From the NCBI GenBank assembly GCA_038503065.1, contig JBCAMK010000003.1:2170001-2234000 (forward strand): a stretch of 64,000 bases of DNA. The letters are read 5' to 3'. Positions 22,547 through 37,599 of the stretch are shown here, piece after piece. The stretch comes from Paragyromitra xinjiangensis (Eukaryota > Ascomycota > Pezizomycetes > Pezizales > Discinaceae). The notes below the pieces were generated by a model that searched no databases, was not told the origin of the DNA, and saw only the letters and a program-made list of their open reading frames with translations. The position numbers and the translations under genes are program-made. Each line of letters opens with the position of its first letter. The first letter of the stretch is position 1.

Positions 22547-25500
22547 ATGGCCCCCCCTCCATCCCTGAGAGCTCATCCACCATGGCCCTCAAGCCGGCGT
22601 ATCCCGCTCCTCCTCTTCTCCATTCTTTGTCTACTCCAACATGTACTTGCCATGACTCTGAGCCAGAAGCTGGAACTGCGCGAGGAAGCTCGCGCCATGT
22701 TTCGCCACGGGTGGGAAAATTACATGCAGCGAGCTTTCCCCGAAGATGAAGCACGTTTCTATGACCTTTAAAAAATATCAAAAACAATATCTAACCTACC
22801 ATCAGATCAAACCAATAACTTGTATCCCGCACCACCGCGACCGCGAAGACCCAAAAAATATTGGCCGTAACGATGCAATGGGCGATTTCTCCCTAACGGC
22901 AATCGACACGCTAAGCAGTCTCGCCGTGATGGCAGCGAGCAGCGCCGAGGACGCGAAACGATTCTGGGAGACAGCAACAGAGATCGTGAGGATTTATTGG
23001 TTGGTTGGTTCTTGAGGCGCGAGCGACTCCGATGGTATTAGTCGGGGACTGACGTCGGTGGGTGGGCGAGCAGGTACAACGAGCCGAAGGAGTGTGACCC
23101 AGACACTGAGGACTGCGCGGAAAAGACATCTTCGTGGGGAAGGTTCCAGAATCGAAGCCGTGAATCGAGGGGGTTCGATATTGATGCCAAAGTCCAGGTA
23201 CTACCACCCCACCCCACCCCGCCTCTGTCTCAGTCTTCTAGAGGAACACGAATTCACCGTCGCCGACGTAGGTCTTTGAAACCACCATCCGCACTCTCGG
23301 GGGTCTTTTGTCTGCACACCAGTTTGCTGTCCGCTCGCTGCCCTCTCTACCGAAGGACGTAGTTCCACGACGCAGATACGATAATGAATTACTACACTTA
23401 GCGGAGGATCTGGGAACGCGGTTGTTACCGGCGCTGACCGAATCACCAACCGGATTACCATACCCAAGAATAAACCTCAGGCACGGTCTTGCCAACAAAT
23501 CGAAGAACCCAAAATATTACAAATACCCTCGGCGTGCTCCACACCCACATCCTGATAAAGGCGCCTGGACTCCGCAGGGTGAACATCGTAGCGAGGAATT
23601 TTGGAAGATTCCGAAAACTGCGACCAGGGAGACATCGTCAGAAGAAATTACAGAGACTTGCACGGCTGGCGCCGGATCACTCGTTCTAGAATTCTCGGCA
23701 CTCTCCAGATTGACCGGGAACCCGAAATTCGAGCAAGCCGCAAAAAGGGCATTTGAAGCAGTCTGGGAACGGCGAAGCCAGTTAGGACTTCTTGGAGGTG
23801 GGATTGACGCAGAAACAGGGCTATGGAACAGTCCGATAGCGGGGATTGGCGCGGGAATGGACAGCTTTTTCGAATACGCACAGAAAGCGTCTGTGTTATT
23901 TTCCCGTGGCAGCGAGGAAGGAGAGGACGCGTATTTCTGGAAAGTGTGGGAGGAAAGTAGCGCAGCAGTCACCACACACATGAAGATGGATACTCCAGCA
24001 ACATGGTGGAGCAACGTGCACCTCAGCACGGGTGCGACTATTCCAGGCGCTAGTTCATGGGTTGATTCGCTGAGTGCATTTTGGCCAGGGTTGTTAGTGG
24101 GAAGCGGGCAGGTCGCGGAGGCAATTAAAAGTAATTTATTCTACACTGCGCTATGGAGTCGCTATTCTGCGCTACCGGAGAGATGGAATGTCAGGACAGC
24201 AACCGTGGAAGGTGGGCTTGGATGGTACCCTGGCAGGCCAGAATTCGCAGAAAGCACGTACTTGCTGTATCGTGCGACGAAGGACCCATGGTACTTGCAT
24301 GTTGGTGAAATGATAATGAGAGATTTGAAGAGGAGATGCTGGAGCAAATGCGGATGGGCAGGATTACAGGATGTTAGAACAGGTGAAAAACAGGATCGGA
24401 TGGAAAGTTTTTGGCTGGGGGAGACCTGGAGCTATTTGTTCTTGTTGTTCGACGAGGGTATTATCCAATCTCTCGGACTAATATTGGGAGTTACTGACAC
24501 TTTACAGATCATCCACTACATAAGGGTGATGATCCTTGGGTGTTTACGACGGAAGGCCATCCATTGATATTTCCAAAATCCTCTACGAATCCTAAAAGAA
24601 GGCCAACTTCTATCAACCCATTTCTCCCGCCGCCAACGTGTGACAATCTTCACCGCGATAGCATTGATTTCTTCTCGCCAACCGCTTCTCGACCAGACAT
24701 ATTTCATGCCGCCCAATTTACACGATACCACCTTCTACCCAAAGTCCCACCTCTAGGGTTATCGCCGCTGCAACCATCAGATCTAGATATTCATGCTGAG
24801 AATTCGTTCTTTTGGTCACCAACAAATTCGACTTTCTACCCATGGACGCTGCCTCCGCACCTAATCCACCCAGATTCTATCTGCGCACCATTACCTGGCC
24901 GAGAATCATTCGAGTTAATATTCCCACCCGTGTCAACAACAGTGCTTACTAGCGACGGTACAGCAGGAATTGTGAAGCGTGTTAGTGGTGGTATCATGAT
25001 ATCGGGCAGCATGAAAGGCATTAGAATGGGGTTAGTGAGGGAATCAGATGATCTACTTCGAGTAACAAACGTAGGCGGAACTACGCTAGGAAGAGAAGAG
25101 ACCGTCTTTCTAGAACATGGCTTGGCGGATATGGGGAAGAGCGACGCAAATTTCCAGATTGTCGCTGATAACCAATTTGTGGACTTAATCATTGAGGTTG
25201 ATGATGATGAGATGGGGGATGAGGAAAGGGAGGGGTATAATTACGAGCTTCCTGATAATAGCCTGGCTGGAAAAATCCCGAATGTGGACAAGAGCACGCT
25301 CGGCGAGCTGCTCAGTAAACTTGGTTTCGACATGCAAATCAGCGACTTTCTAGCACTTGTCGGCGGGGACTCTACATCTGCTATCGCGGAACGACAGAAA
25401 ACCTTTACTATTGACCCGACTACTACCACCTCTAGCACGCCTACAGCATCTAGGAGGAAGCAAAAAGCCATACCAGCTATTATGGCGACTGGTGTCGGCG

Positions 25501-25928
25501 TTTATCCTCCACCAGACGTACCCTTCTCGACTACCTCTACCTCCGTTCCCCTACAACTTGCATTCTCCACAATTCACTTCTCCGACACTGCCTGTTCCCC
25601 AGCCACCGTAATTCCACCGAATGCACAGGTTGTATTCGTGTATCGTGGTGGGTGCACATTTTTGCAAAAAATCCGCAACATCCCCGATACTCGCGCGGTC
25701 AAACTTCTTGTCATCATAGATGCGTCCCAAGATAACGAAGACGAACTTGTGAGGCCTCTTCTAGACGAAAAGATAGATAGGAAGTGGGGATTACCAGTAG
25801 TCATGGTTGCTGGAAAGGGTGAGGCGGTAAAAGCCGTACGGGACGGAAAAGTAGAAGCGGTGGGGATAAAGTGGAGATGGAAAGTACTCGTGAAGGGTGG
25901 ATTGGTGGGGAATTTGGTAGTCTTGTAA
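22547..25928 (+). CDS. EDEM-type alpha-mannosidase (GH47) with protease-associated domain
   Basis: Predicted exons are 22547-22750, 22806-22999, 23074-23197, 23272-24457 and 24508-25928 (1,042 aa). A signal peptide (hydrophobic 19-35) targets the ER. GH47/EDEM landmarks follow: AFPEDE, NDAMGDFSLTAIDTLSSLAV, FDIDAKVQVFETTIRTLGG, YDNELLHLAEDLGTRLLPAL, ETCTAGAGSLVLEFSALSRL, GIGAGMDSFFEYAQKA, FAESTYLLYRATKDPWYL and MESFWLGETWSYLFLLFDE. A protease-associated (PA) domain lies near residues 895-1010. These proteins trim or recognise mannose on misfolded glycoproteins and feed ER-associated degradation. The first intron (22751-22805) needs a GC donor (GCACGT) to keep frame. The second junction is less certain: GT at 23000 preserves EIVRIY homology, but a GTGAGG donor at 22986 with an acceptor at 23041 is also in frame. 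Confidence 0.88.
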
Positions 25929-28900
25929 TAGCTATGATGGGCGTATGGCGTTCGTTTGGGTTTTGTAAGCATTAGCATTGTTTCTTTGGAGAAGAAGTGA
26001 AATATATCATGAATGGCGCGAGGTGTGGTATTATTCCTGATACGACTGGTACATACAGTAACATTGATAGATGGGATTAAAGATTAGACATCCGCAACGC
26101 ACTTTTCTCTTAATGAATTTCATAGGCCGAAACAACTTGAACCTATTCCTCGGCTGATGGCTGAGGAATACATTTCATGAGACTAGCCAGTTCATGAATC
26201 GCATTCTCTGACTCTAAGGTAGAGGTTGTTGGGGTGAGCGAAGAGAAAACAAAACAAGTATGGGGACCGAAAAAAAGCCGACGTTAACCTGTCCAAGTTA
26301 ATACCTGCCGCATCCCGAGACTCACTTAGTAATGTGACTACACCCCTTCCTGTCGGAAGAGATACACAGCGGCAGACATCCACGAAAAGAGAAGTTACCC
26401 CCTACTACGTCTCACCAAACGTAAAGAAACACGTAGAAACCCAGGAGGGGTTTAGGGGGCAGTATCACAGGGTATCACTCGGTTATAATAGAACTTGGCG
26501 TAATATTCCTATAGATCGTAAAACGCTTCTGTGACAGCACGTCCGCAGATCGACAACACTGAGCGGCACAAAATTAGGAGTGCAAGGGACATGAGAATAT
26601 CCGGGTCACGCGGAGCAATGCGAGGATTATTACTCAACCATAACAGATAAAGGATCAGACCATCAAAGGGACTTCAACCAATACAATTCATTCAGCTTAA
26701 CATGCTTGTCTACCTCGTGAAACTTTTGAGCAACGTTGTAAAGCAAATTTTATTTGTCATGAAACTGAAAATTGGGAATCTCAAATTCAGTGGGTACAAG
26801 GATGATAGAGCATTGGGCAGTACGTCGGAGTCGATAACCACTTCCATGAATTCGGCCGTTGACGTCCACTAAAGATAAGATAACATTGGCTGGCAAATGT
26901 TTTCCACCGTTTTCCTGTACACCACCGGAGTAATTGAGACCCTGCCAAATAATGCCTGTTTCCCTCCTGGCCCCGGAGGTGGCGCAACGGCTCTTATTCA
27001 CTCATATCTCCTGATACTCGGACCAATACATATGATCTGTGAAAGAACTAGGGATCCCTATGAACAGGTGTTAGCATGAGCCTAGAAGAAAATCCCGGAG
27101 AACCCTAAGGGGCCAGGGTATCCCGGGCATGGAACCTCACCCTCGGAAGCTTGCCGCTGGGCACGGGATCCTGGACAATCGCAAGAGCACAAACTAGAAA
27201 TGCCAATTGATACTTTTGTAGAGAGGAAACTTGGTATCACAGAAAATATATAGGGTTATTCCCTCATCCCGTCTCCTTGCTACGCCATAGGGGCGCTTTA
27301 ACCGACCGATCTCCCATCGATATCCGGATCCCCTCGCCCCTGCATACGCTAAAAGATTTATAGTTTCGATCACAGACCAGATGCGTAAATCGCTTCTATT
27401 GATCATGTGTTGGGTAAGTCATTCGTCGCTGAATCGTCAGTAATCTTTTCCAGCAATAACGTTATGTGCATTCATGTACTTAATTAAATAAATAAGGCTC
27501 AGGAGCCGCCATAACCCTAAGGCTAGATGCGTGTATGAATTATCGATCAATCAATCAATAAGGTCCAAGATAGAGTTGAAAACATTACTCCGAGTGATGG
27601 GTGGTGAACGCACGTACCACCTCACACCCCGAAACCAATTAAAACCATCGCACCACACGATCAGTACCCTGAAATTGTAGCCCTTACTACCAGATATGAT
27701 CCTGGTGAATATTTAACACAACTATTGACTACACTGAGCTAGCTATGAAACACAACTTTGAAGGCCTCGACCATCTTTTCCTCGTCACAAACTGACACTT
27801 TGTTGAAAGAAAATCTTTGCTGTGATGAACCACAAATAAACGCCCACAGCAGCCTAAAAATAAATTTTCGCCGCCAAAAAGCCAAACCCCTAGGAGACAG
27901 GAGAGAAATTTCCCTCACCACGTATATGCAACAATCATAGTCAGCCAATCCAGATTCTAGACCTCCAACATAACCAGCTACATCTTCCCACCACCAATGT
28001 ATTGCCAATCAGAAACATAACAAGGGGGCTTATGTGAAATAACCTCTGCCTCATCGCCTCAAGGCTAGATTAATTACTATTTTGCAGCAACCTGGGAGTC
28101 TAGAAGCCAGATACGAGATTACTTTTGTACATGGGATGTCACTCGGAAACTCTTAGCCCCCTACAACCAAACCGTGGCAAGCGCGAGGACTAGAGTCTCG
28201 GTTACCGAGTCCAAACGCTATCATGACTTTAGCTCAAGAATCGCGGAACATGATCATAAAATCGGTATCCCGCCGGGTCAGTTCCAACCAAAACAAGACA
28301 GAGCAAACAACATTTCCACAAAGCTACAGCGCTCTGAGCTAAACTCATAAAAATTCATTCATCGTAGGCAGAATATGTGATAGTTGGTATTAGAAACAAA
28401 ACACTTAACTAAGGTCTAAGTGTGCTAACAAGACCGTCGTTCACCGTAGAGCGAAGATAACTTCGTCAAAAGAGTTATCCCTTTGACCTTAAGGAACATA
28501 GCGGAATATGTTGCGAGGCCTAAAGAGTGCCGATACCAGGTAATAACTATCCTCGTGCCAAACCTCGAGAAATGTTTAGAAGGTTACCAAGGGGCTGGCA
28601 GACTGCCAATTGCTACTCGAGCTCTCTTTCTCTTCTAGCCAATTATAACCAGCAAGCATTTTTGTTTCGAGGTATTATATCACGATCACCTAAGGTACAC
28701 TTACAACACAGAAATAGTAATGGTATGTGACAGCACTCCCTCTAGATCTCCAAAGTCCGTTTCATCGTTTACTACCATCGATGCGCAAAGCTTCCCACGT
28801 GATATAATAGTGGCGCCCCCTCGTTGACAGTCAACGGGCTAGGCTCACCTCAATGTCTAGGATGAGCGGTTGTGCCTTGCCAATCTGATACCCTGCCATA

Positions 28901-31900
28901 TGCATGCTCGACATTCGCGCCTCATTGTTCCGTATCATGTAATTTCGCTTGAGGTGGATGTTTCGCCCTATCAAACAGTGGGAGACTGTTTACTGAAAGA
29001 CAAATGGCGACATCATATGATCCATATCCATCATGAGATGAAGGCCTTTAACATGGTTTATTTATTTTTTTCGACCTCTGCCGCAACTTACGAACTACAC
29101 GCCCACGTACTTCTAGCGCCGCAGGCCACCTAAAGGCCCCGCGTGCAAGACAATACCGGTGCCCCTAAGCCGCGATTAATCAGGTTTTATATCGGTAAAA
29201 GTAACCAGTCCCACCTGAGACAGCTCCACCAAGTTGCCCTGGCCTCCAACTTCACGTTTTTCTGACACTTTGGGCCCAGAATATATTGATCACATCAGAG
29301 TTCTCTCATTCCCAATCAAAATGATAAGGACTTTGTTGAACCTATACAGGCTTATCATATTTATGCCTTTTGCAAGAATAGTATCTCCCCACCCTCTGTT
29401 TCGTGGCCAAGACCTTGGTACTCTTATTTCTCATATGCATATCATCCCTTGCTCGGGCTGGATTTTGGTTTGAATATATTTCCCACCCGCTTTCGGATCT
29501 TTACTCCACAGCGATATGACTTTCGTATTGCCACTCGGCGTGGCCGGTAGCCCGAATTTAAGCGATAGTGCATTGATGTCGCACAGGCAACAACTCCTGA
29601 GGATTCCAAAGAAGGTCCAAGGTGAAGACGAGTCGTCTAGAATGCCACATGGCCGTAAACTTTACACTAGCTTTAGGCGGAAACTAACCGAACCAATAAG
29701 TAGCGTCCGGTCTCGCACAGCTTTATCGAGTGCAATGCAGCTGGTAGATACGAGATACCGACCAGGCATGTGATACAAAAGATACCCTTTATATAGTGAA
29801 AGTCCTCACGATCTAAATTAACAAAGGTGGAGTAAGATGACTATATATCACGGAAAACTAAAATATCGCGAGCAGGTGGAAAGTGTAACCCCGGTAATTT
29901 GCAGTTTGACACACTTTGCATATTCCCGACACCCGGGTTATGTGCCAAATCAACCGTGCATACTGCATTAACCTGCATACCATCCGCCCTACCCATCATG
30001 TGTCTGAATATATTCCATCCGATATTTCTTAGTACTCTATATTCGAAGGGTTGAGAACATATCATAAGGAGCTGGGGAATTCCAACACCTATCAACACCT
30101 CCTGAAGAAAAAAAAACTAAAAACGGGCAGAGCACATTGGCACGTCAACGCCAAGACTTTACGACTAGGATAGATACCCACCTTACAGCGAGTCCCTTAA
30201 ATTTCGCTTTGCCATTATTGCGTTATACGATCAGGATATACTTCTAGTTTGTGTGCCCAGTCTCATTCACACCACAGAATTAGTAAACCCTAGCTCAAAG
30301 GCTTTATCCTTAGAACCCGCTCATAACAAAAACCAGACTGGATGTAATCCAAGGCAGAAAATGGTGCGAGACTCACTACCGGTTTAATAAAAGTGTGTTT
30401 AGTTATCATGATCACAGTCCAGGATAAATTGCCGCGGTATAAACAGTTGCATCGATTAATTGACCCTAATGGCCGGTGGGGTGTTTGATGGACATTGTTT
30501 ATCGATCCTAGATCATTGGCACTAGCAATTAAAACCATGCCCCCTCACTACCCCACTTACACTTCTTTCGCATTTCTCATGCTAACTTATCTTTATCCTA
30601 TCTCAATTCTGGCAGAAAAATCTATGATCATAACCAGCAAAAGGGTAGTGGGACGTTTACTATATGTACTACATTCATCGCAATCGTATTCATGAGTAGC
30701 CCTCAGCCAATTCCCCCAAAGTCGGTGCCTCGGAAACAACACCGTTCTGCTTTTCTCCAGCTATATATAGCGCAACCACGATTATATTAAGAAGATAGCC
30801 CAAGACTGTACAACTTCGATACTGAGTTGCCAAATCGCTACCGAACGGTTATATATGTTTGGATTTAATTCTCGTTTTATTTTCCCGAGATGCACTGATT
30901 TGTCCGCCCTTGCAATAAACAAAAACACTGTGCCAAGAATCAGAGATATAAGATCTGCCTGGAAGTAATCCGGCTGGAAAGTCCCGTACATACTTTGTAG
31001 TACATTCAACACCACAAAAACCATCGTCATGCATGCATATGGGGCAATAGGCAACCTAAACTACTCCTCGTTTCTAAGAAAGAGAGCGACAGTATAAAAA
31101 GATCAACGAGCAAGAAAGTGATTATGGGAAATACCGAATTCTATGGTCCCGAGCATCAGCAATTTTCACGCGTAGTATGCCGACGATGGTCAAGCTAGCA
31201 AGGTGACTTATCGTGGTATATATCGTGCGTGGAATCTGTCGTACATTTTACTAGAAATCGTTGGGCGAACAGTATCAGCCAAAGGGGCCCTAAATGAGAT
31301 CTCGGTCCTAAATACTTTACGTCCAGACGAGAAAGATCATTTACTAACCACGGGAACTTTTGTGCTGGCTTTTTGACCTCACAACTCTCCAATCAACCAT
31401 GAAAAAAAACCTCCAATAGCCAAAGATTCTTTTACCAGGGCCTGTCAAGCTCGATAAATAATCAGTAACTGAGAGATTACTGTGGGTTCTCGGATTTCAA
31501 TTGTTAATTTGGATCCGACGCTAAAGTACCGATGAGCGATACCTTAAATGGATTGGTATGCATGTAATGAGACAACCTTGGCCCGCATCCACATATAATA
31601 CTATCCCATGATTTACGAGAGACATTCATGATGAAGTAGAGATCCCGGAAAAGGGAAGATAACGATTGGGGCTACACCAGGTTTGAACTTTAGGGACTTG
31701 ACCTGAACTAGGCTTTTTAAATGACCGCTGTTCTTACCGATCCCGTGGCTATTGCCGGCACTCGCACTATATCCATGAGGCCAAACATGCGCAGAAAGAA
31801 TTCTCGGTTTTAGCCATGCTTCTAAGTTACTTGTAAACTACGTCCGCACGTGGTAGGAGTGTTTGACCTATGAATATGGGGAAGCGAATTTGCATCATAC

Positions 31901-34646
31901 CATATATGACAAGATCTAGGACGGGCGGGGAGGATCCTTGGGAGCTTTTTCTGTGCTATTTCTGCCAGCTTGTATTTGCAATGATGCACGGTTGTTAAAG
32001 TCGATATGTAAGATCGATCAAGACACGTGGAGCAGCTACATGATTCTTTTTACGAGCTGCCGAAAGTTTCGTGCCACTTAAGGATGTCGGCAATGATTCA
32101 GCCCCGGGAATATCTCGTCCTCCATTCCACCTACATGCAGCTAATATATGTGGCGCGTGGAGCTAAGCAAAATACTTACCAAAATTCTAAGTCCCGGGTT
32201 CACAACAATGACCTCATCGGTGGGACAACTACTTTCCCGGGACTTTAGAAAACCTACAAATTCCATCGCGTCCGGTTTCCCTAGCGACACGCAATTTCGG
32301 TCCAGACAATACCCTATGTGCTACGAGCACATCGTCGGTGAAGACTCTCTATCAGAAATTTTAACAAAGGTGTCGGATATGGGCCTAGTATATTGTGACT
32401 AGCGAGCTACCAGAATGCTCGAGAGGTTCATGCTAAAAAGCTTGGTTACATCTCTCTCGTGCTTAGGGTTAGATGGTTCCGTATGGAGAAGGCGCGTGCT
32501 AGTACCCCAGGATGCCAATCCCGGTTCTTGGATAAATACAAACTATGACGGAAAATTTTTGCACCCTACTTTATGTTCTGTTGACCTGAAAGCGAAGAAC
32601 TAGTTTTGAACTAGACGGTTCCTATGTATACCCGGCTAGATTATTAATTTTATGATACCACAAAGCTGATCGATTGCTTCTTAAAGTGCGAGAGAACTTG
32701 CGGAAGGCTATATTACTTCCGGATTCATATGGGTTATTGAATATAACTTATGATTGGCTTTAATTTGGGATGGAACACATCTTTGAGACAACTCCTAAGA
32801 ACAATACACCTTGCAACGGCTTGAGAAGGTAATCTCTAAGCTGATAGAGCTGAACTAATAGTTCCAAAAAACTATCAGTAATTCTAGGACTATCTTCATG
32901 CAGTGTGACCATCTCGGGTGATTGCAAACTCCTGCCTATAGTAGTATCATTGATGTTCGTACAGACCTCTTATCAAATTATGTGATGGCCCTCGAATCCC
33001 CAAAATGGCTAGCTTTCCCGAATAACATCAACTCAACTAGAGCACCTTTATTTTAGAGGGTTTCGAGATTTGGATTACATACCATTGATGTTTCGGCCTC
33101 TATACAACCTACTTAGGTATCTCGAGTTCAAAATCGAGTTTTGAAAACGCTCCCCAGCAACACAAGCGAAATAGTATTCTATAAAACAGCTCAAGTTCGT
33201 GGATACGTACTCCAGCTTAGCAGATATCAGCCCCAATTTCAGCTGAGAAAATCAAGTTAGATGAAGATGAAACGGGGGTCACGTCATAGGCACCTAGCAG
33301 GCATCCCATCTCCGCCTCGAGCGGAACGGAACGGATATTCTTCCCCATCTTTGATCAACTACCCAGGCTATCATAGAGTACCAGGAAGTTTTCGGCCGCT
33401 CAGATAGATAACTAAATTCTTGCAAGAATTTGGTCAATCAATACCACTAGTAGTTGCTTGAAGATTCAAACTTCGATCTGTTAAGCTAGAGTGGGTCGTT
33501 ATCGTTTTTGGAGGTTCGCAACTGAACAATATAGTAATTGATACTGTACGCTGGGTCCGGAGTCGCAATTCATTGTGGTGGTAGCACGTAATAGATAGAT
33601 ATTTGTCATCTATATTAGTAGTCAACTTAACGATATGCTCACTTCTTGAGACGCAACCAAACATCGGAAGCCTGGCCGGGACCTCGAGCTCCCTATACCT
33701 TATAATTAACCTTTAACTGATACCACAGAATATCAAAGAATTCCTTGGGCGAAATATTTGAACCTAGAATAGCATAATATTGACCGGTAAAGATTTGCCG
33801 TCGTAAAATAAGGTACGGCCCTGTGGGCACAGCACTTGATACAGAATCCCAGGCTATTAACTACCTCTCAAATATTAATTTTTGACTGGTCACCAACACG
33901 CAGTTAGGGTTCCGGGGACGTTTATCGATTTCCGCCCCCCCTCTTTCAAATCATCATGTTATACATGAACGTACTTTGAGAACCCAGAAAATATTAACAG
34001 TGTTTTATCATACTAGCCAAATACAATTCCCATCTAGTCGTGTTCACCGGTACGCGGCATTGAGACTAGTTCGTAGCATAAGATTTCGTGGATCCTTTAG
34101 AAACGGAACACATCGATTGGTTCTGGGAATATTTTTACCTGGAATTGGTGGGAGTGTATTGTGCTTATTTCTGATATCTTATGGCATCTTCCTTTAGGAG
34201 GTTTCGAAGAAAATAACTAGCGTGGAAAACCAGCTAGTTGTCTTAATTAAAATGACTAATTCCTGGTGGCTCTGCAAGCTTTGACGAACAGGGAAATTCA
34301 ATTAATCAAAGGACTTCACTTATAATCGCCTTCCCTGGTCCCTCCCCAGCTGATCATAGCCCTGCCCCCACGTTCGTTCCTTTTTCCTTCTCAATGGCTA
34401 TTTTGTAGGAAGATCATGTAAATCCACTTCCGTGTGGATATGTGAGCGCCACCCGTCAACGGGAAAGTGAGACTTTTTTCTTTCTTTCCCTTTCGCTCGA
34501 AAGGGAGGAAAAACAATCCGCAAGAATATCCCAACAGTATGCTCTAGAAAGCTATAGGGTAATCCATACGTAACATAGGGAGCGAGTAAGATTGAGTACA
34601 TTCAAACAAGTTCCCCTATCTGTTAAGAGACATGGTTATCCAACAT

Positions 34647-34690
34647 TTGTTCTGTTTTGTTCTGTTTCGTTTTGCTTTGCTTTGTTCCGT
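34647..34690. repeat. Degenerate TTCTG/TTTTG pentamer tract
   Basis: A run of related T-rich pentamers (TTCTG, TTTTG, TTCTG, TTTCG, TTTTG, CTTTG) extends for about 44 bp. It looks like an imperfect simple-sequence repeat. Confidence 0.6.
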
Positions 34691-37599
34691 TACCTCGTAT
34701 CCGGCCGTGGAAAGACTGCTGACATATAGTCTCGTGTATGAAAACAACTTTTATCGTAACCCCGTAAACAAAGGGGCCGAAGGGAAAACGCGTATCCCGA
34801 CAATAATCTCCGTATATTAAAGAAAACGAGAAGGCCTAGCCATCTAGCATTCCAAGTGAGGCCGATTATCCGTACTGCGCAATGCGCATGTTCTGGCCCT
34901 AAGGCCCGTGACTTGACAGTTTAGGGTGCGGCCACGGAAGCTCCAGAAGCCGCCAGAAAACGGCGTTTCAACAAGGGACGGATTTTTAAGATTTCTGACT
35001 CGGACTTATCCTAACTTTACGACATATTCCACGCGATACCCGGTTCTCCGAACATTTGCTAGTACGCTTAGGACTTGTTAGGCTAGAAACGGTGGGGATG
35101 CGCGCGCTTTTAGAGACGGCGCTTAGGCACTGTACCTGTCTTCTAGTTGCTGTGTGATCGCTCGGTTACTGGGAGAACATTTACCAGACTTGAGCCCCAA
35201 ACCCCTCCGGTAGCACAAGCGAAATGCAGGCACAGCAAGGCTGGCCCAGCCTGTCGACAAGGGTATCGCTATCAGGCTTAGATATGAATCTCGGCATTCT
35301 CGATCTGGCAAATGTGTACAAAAAAGATTGTTTGTTTAAATGGATTCAAAGCCGGCGAAACAAAGTCCAACCCCGCCCGAGACACAATATCTATGGTAGC
35401 AGCTTAGCTCACATGGAGTTAACATTCACCGGGTTCTGCAAGGGGCTTGAAATACTAGCCTATAGGGATCTAAATTTCCTCTTCATTAATCGCCATCATG
35501 GATTTGCGAATCTACACTGCGGTGTCAGGCAAAGCATAACAGTCATCATCTCTCGGACAAACAAGAAACACGCAAGAACGGGAAGATGAACGGGCTTTGG
35601 CTCACTGAAACGGAGGCGAAGCTTGACAGGCCTCGACAATTCCCTGACATCAGCAGGGTTATGGGGATAAAACAAATCTGCGAATGGCCGATCCTAGCAG
35701 GAAAGGGACAAATGCCTGTTAAGCGAGAAGAATAAAATGAGGGAAGCGAACATGCGGAGACATGTCGTAGAATCTGTAGATCTGATCTTCCACGATGCCT
35801 GTTGTCGGAAAGTTGAAACGTGACATGTCAGGAACAACGAAATTCTACAGCTTCTAGAGCATACCCTCGAAGCTTGGAAACATAGCCATGTCACTAAAGA
35901 AGTTTCTATGCTTCTTCCTAACCATTGATGTATAGACTCCGGGGCGCTTCCTAGTTTAAGTGGATCTCCAGTATTTACTAGGGCCCCAAAGTTACTGCCC
36001 AATCCATAAAGAAAGAAACCCTCACGAAAGACTCAGAAGGCTGCTGCCATCACAATAGCCTTGTGTTAGCAGGGCGATTCGCCTTCGCAGACGCGACCTT
36101 GTGCGCAGTTATGACAACAGGCGAGCGGCAGTGATCTAGAGATCGACAAAAGCTAAGAGAGGCGTGTATCCGTAAGACAGTTCACAATCCCTCGTGGGAA
36201 ATCTGACGAATCAAAGGGCAAAGAACATGGGGATATCGCGCGCGGTTCCACAATCGAAAAGGCCGTTGTGATATCGTATATCATCGTTACTGCTATAACC
36301 GTATCCCTATCAGATTGGGCCTCGACCAAATTCGACACCTCGTTCGCAAACGGACACCTTTTTGAGAATTGATCCCTGAAACCCACACCAATTAAATTTG
36401 GAGATCCAGAAGAAACTAGAAAACCTTTAATCGTTTAGGCATAATGGATCGATCTTATAGGCCAACCGGATTTCCCCACATGCACGGGCAGAGCTAGGCC
36501 TGGTCTCCAGAACCTCGAAAGGAGAGCTTGCGCATTTTTCTCTCAAAACCGGCCAAGACTGATGTCTTGAAATAAAAAGGACCAGGAAGAGAAAAAATAG
36601 GTGAACGAGGGTAAAACGTGTGATTCGTTGGGCTGAACGCTCTAGAATCTATGGCGGTACTCCACCGTTGACCGACTGCCGATATTGAAAATGGTTCTAA
36701 TGCTGTCAGTTTCACCTGACTTACCCTCGAATTGGAAGCTTGCAGGAAATCCGATAAGTGGAAATAGCACCGTCATCATATCTGCATAGGTACCTGAATG
36801 ATCGAGTTGCTGACGTATATGCAATCTAATTTGAACTTTGACGACAGCCACCAAGCTTTTTAGGAAACGAAAATCAGCCCTGTTCACTCATTCTCGATTG
36901 ATTTATCTATCTAATGCCGCTTTTGGCTATAGTCTCCCCTTTACTCTCTCGTCTGCGACCATCCTGAATATCATTCGTGTGCCGGGCGGGCAGGCGAATA
37001 CGCAGGGCAACGACAATCAGCTGTGTATAGGTACTTGTACCATGCTTTCCGTTGATTACATAGGTCACCCGGTAAAACAGCTGCATTACTTATTTCTCCG
37101 TAGGTTGTAGCACGTCAGTAGCGGGGACGGTACATGCATATGGTAAAGGTCAGATGATTTCGCCTAAACCCTATCTTTCTGGGCAGCCGAGAGGGAAAGA
37201 CGTGTTCTGAGCGATCACAGCTCTGAGGACGCCTGTCTGTATGGTCGATAGAGATGCTGTACATCTCTGTATGGGGCAGGGGTTTGTTTGCACCCTGGCA
37301 CTGGAGTAACTAGGATGCATTCAGTCATGGATGGATAGATGGGCTCTGTGCCCGTAGCCAATGGGTACGGATAAAGATGAAATATCGAAAATGTGCGGGT
37401 CTAAAATCAATTTTTGACTCTGACTGGGCAGAGGTACTCTGAGGTGAGCAGTCCAAGTGACACACATTACTGCGAGTGGAATAGACTAGTAACACTCAAC
37501 CAGCCACTGGAGGTTGACGTTTACGAGGCTCTACAATTCCTCAATCAAGCTGGAACCTGCATACTTTCGAGGTGATGTCAATTTGATGATTCACATGTA

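Noticed and set aside
23517..24029. 170-codon minus-strand frame
   Set aside because: It is antisense to the GH47 catalytic domain of the mannosidase gene.
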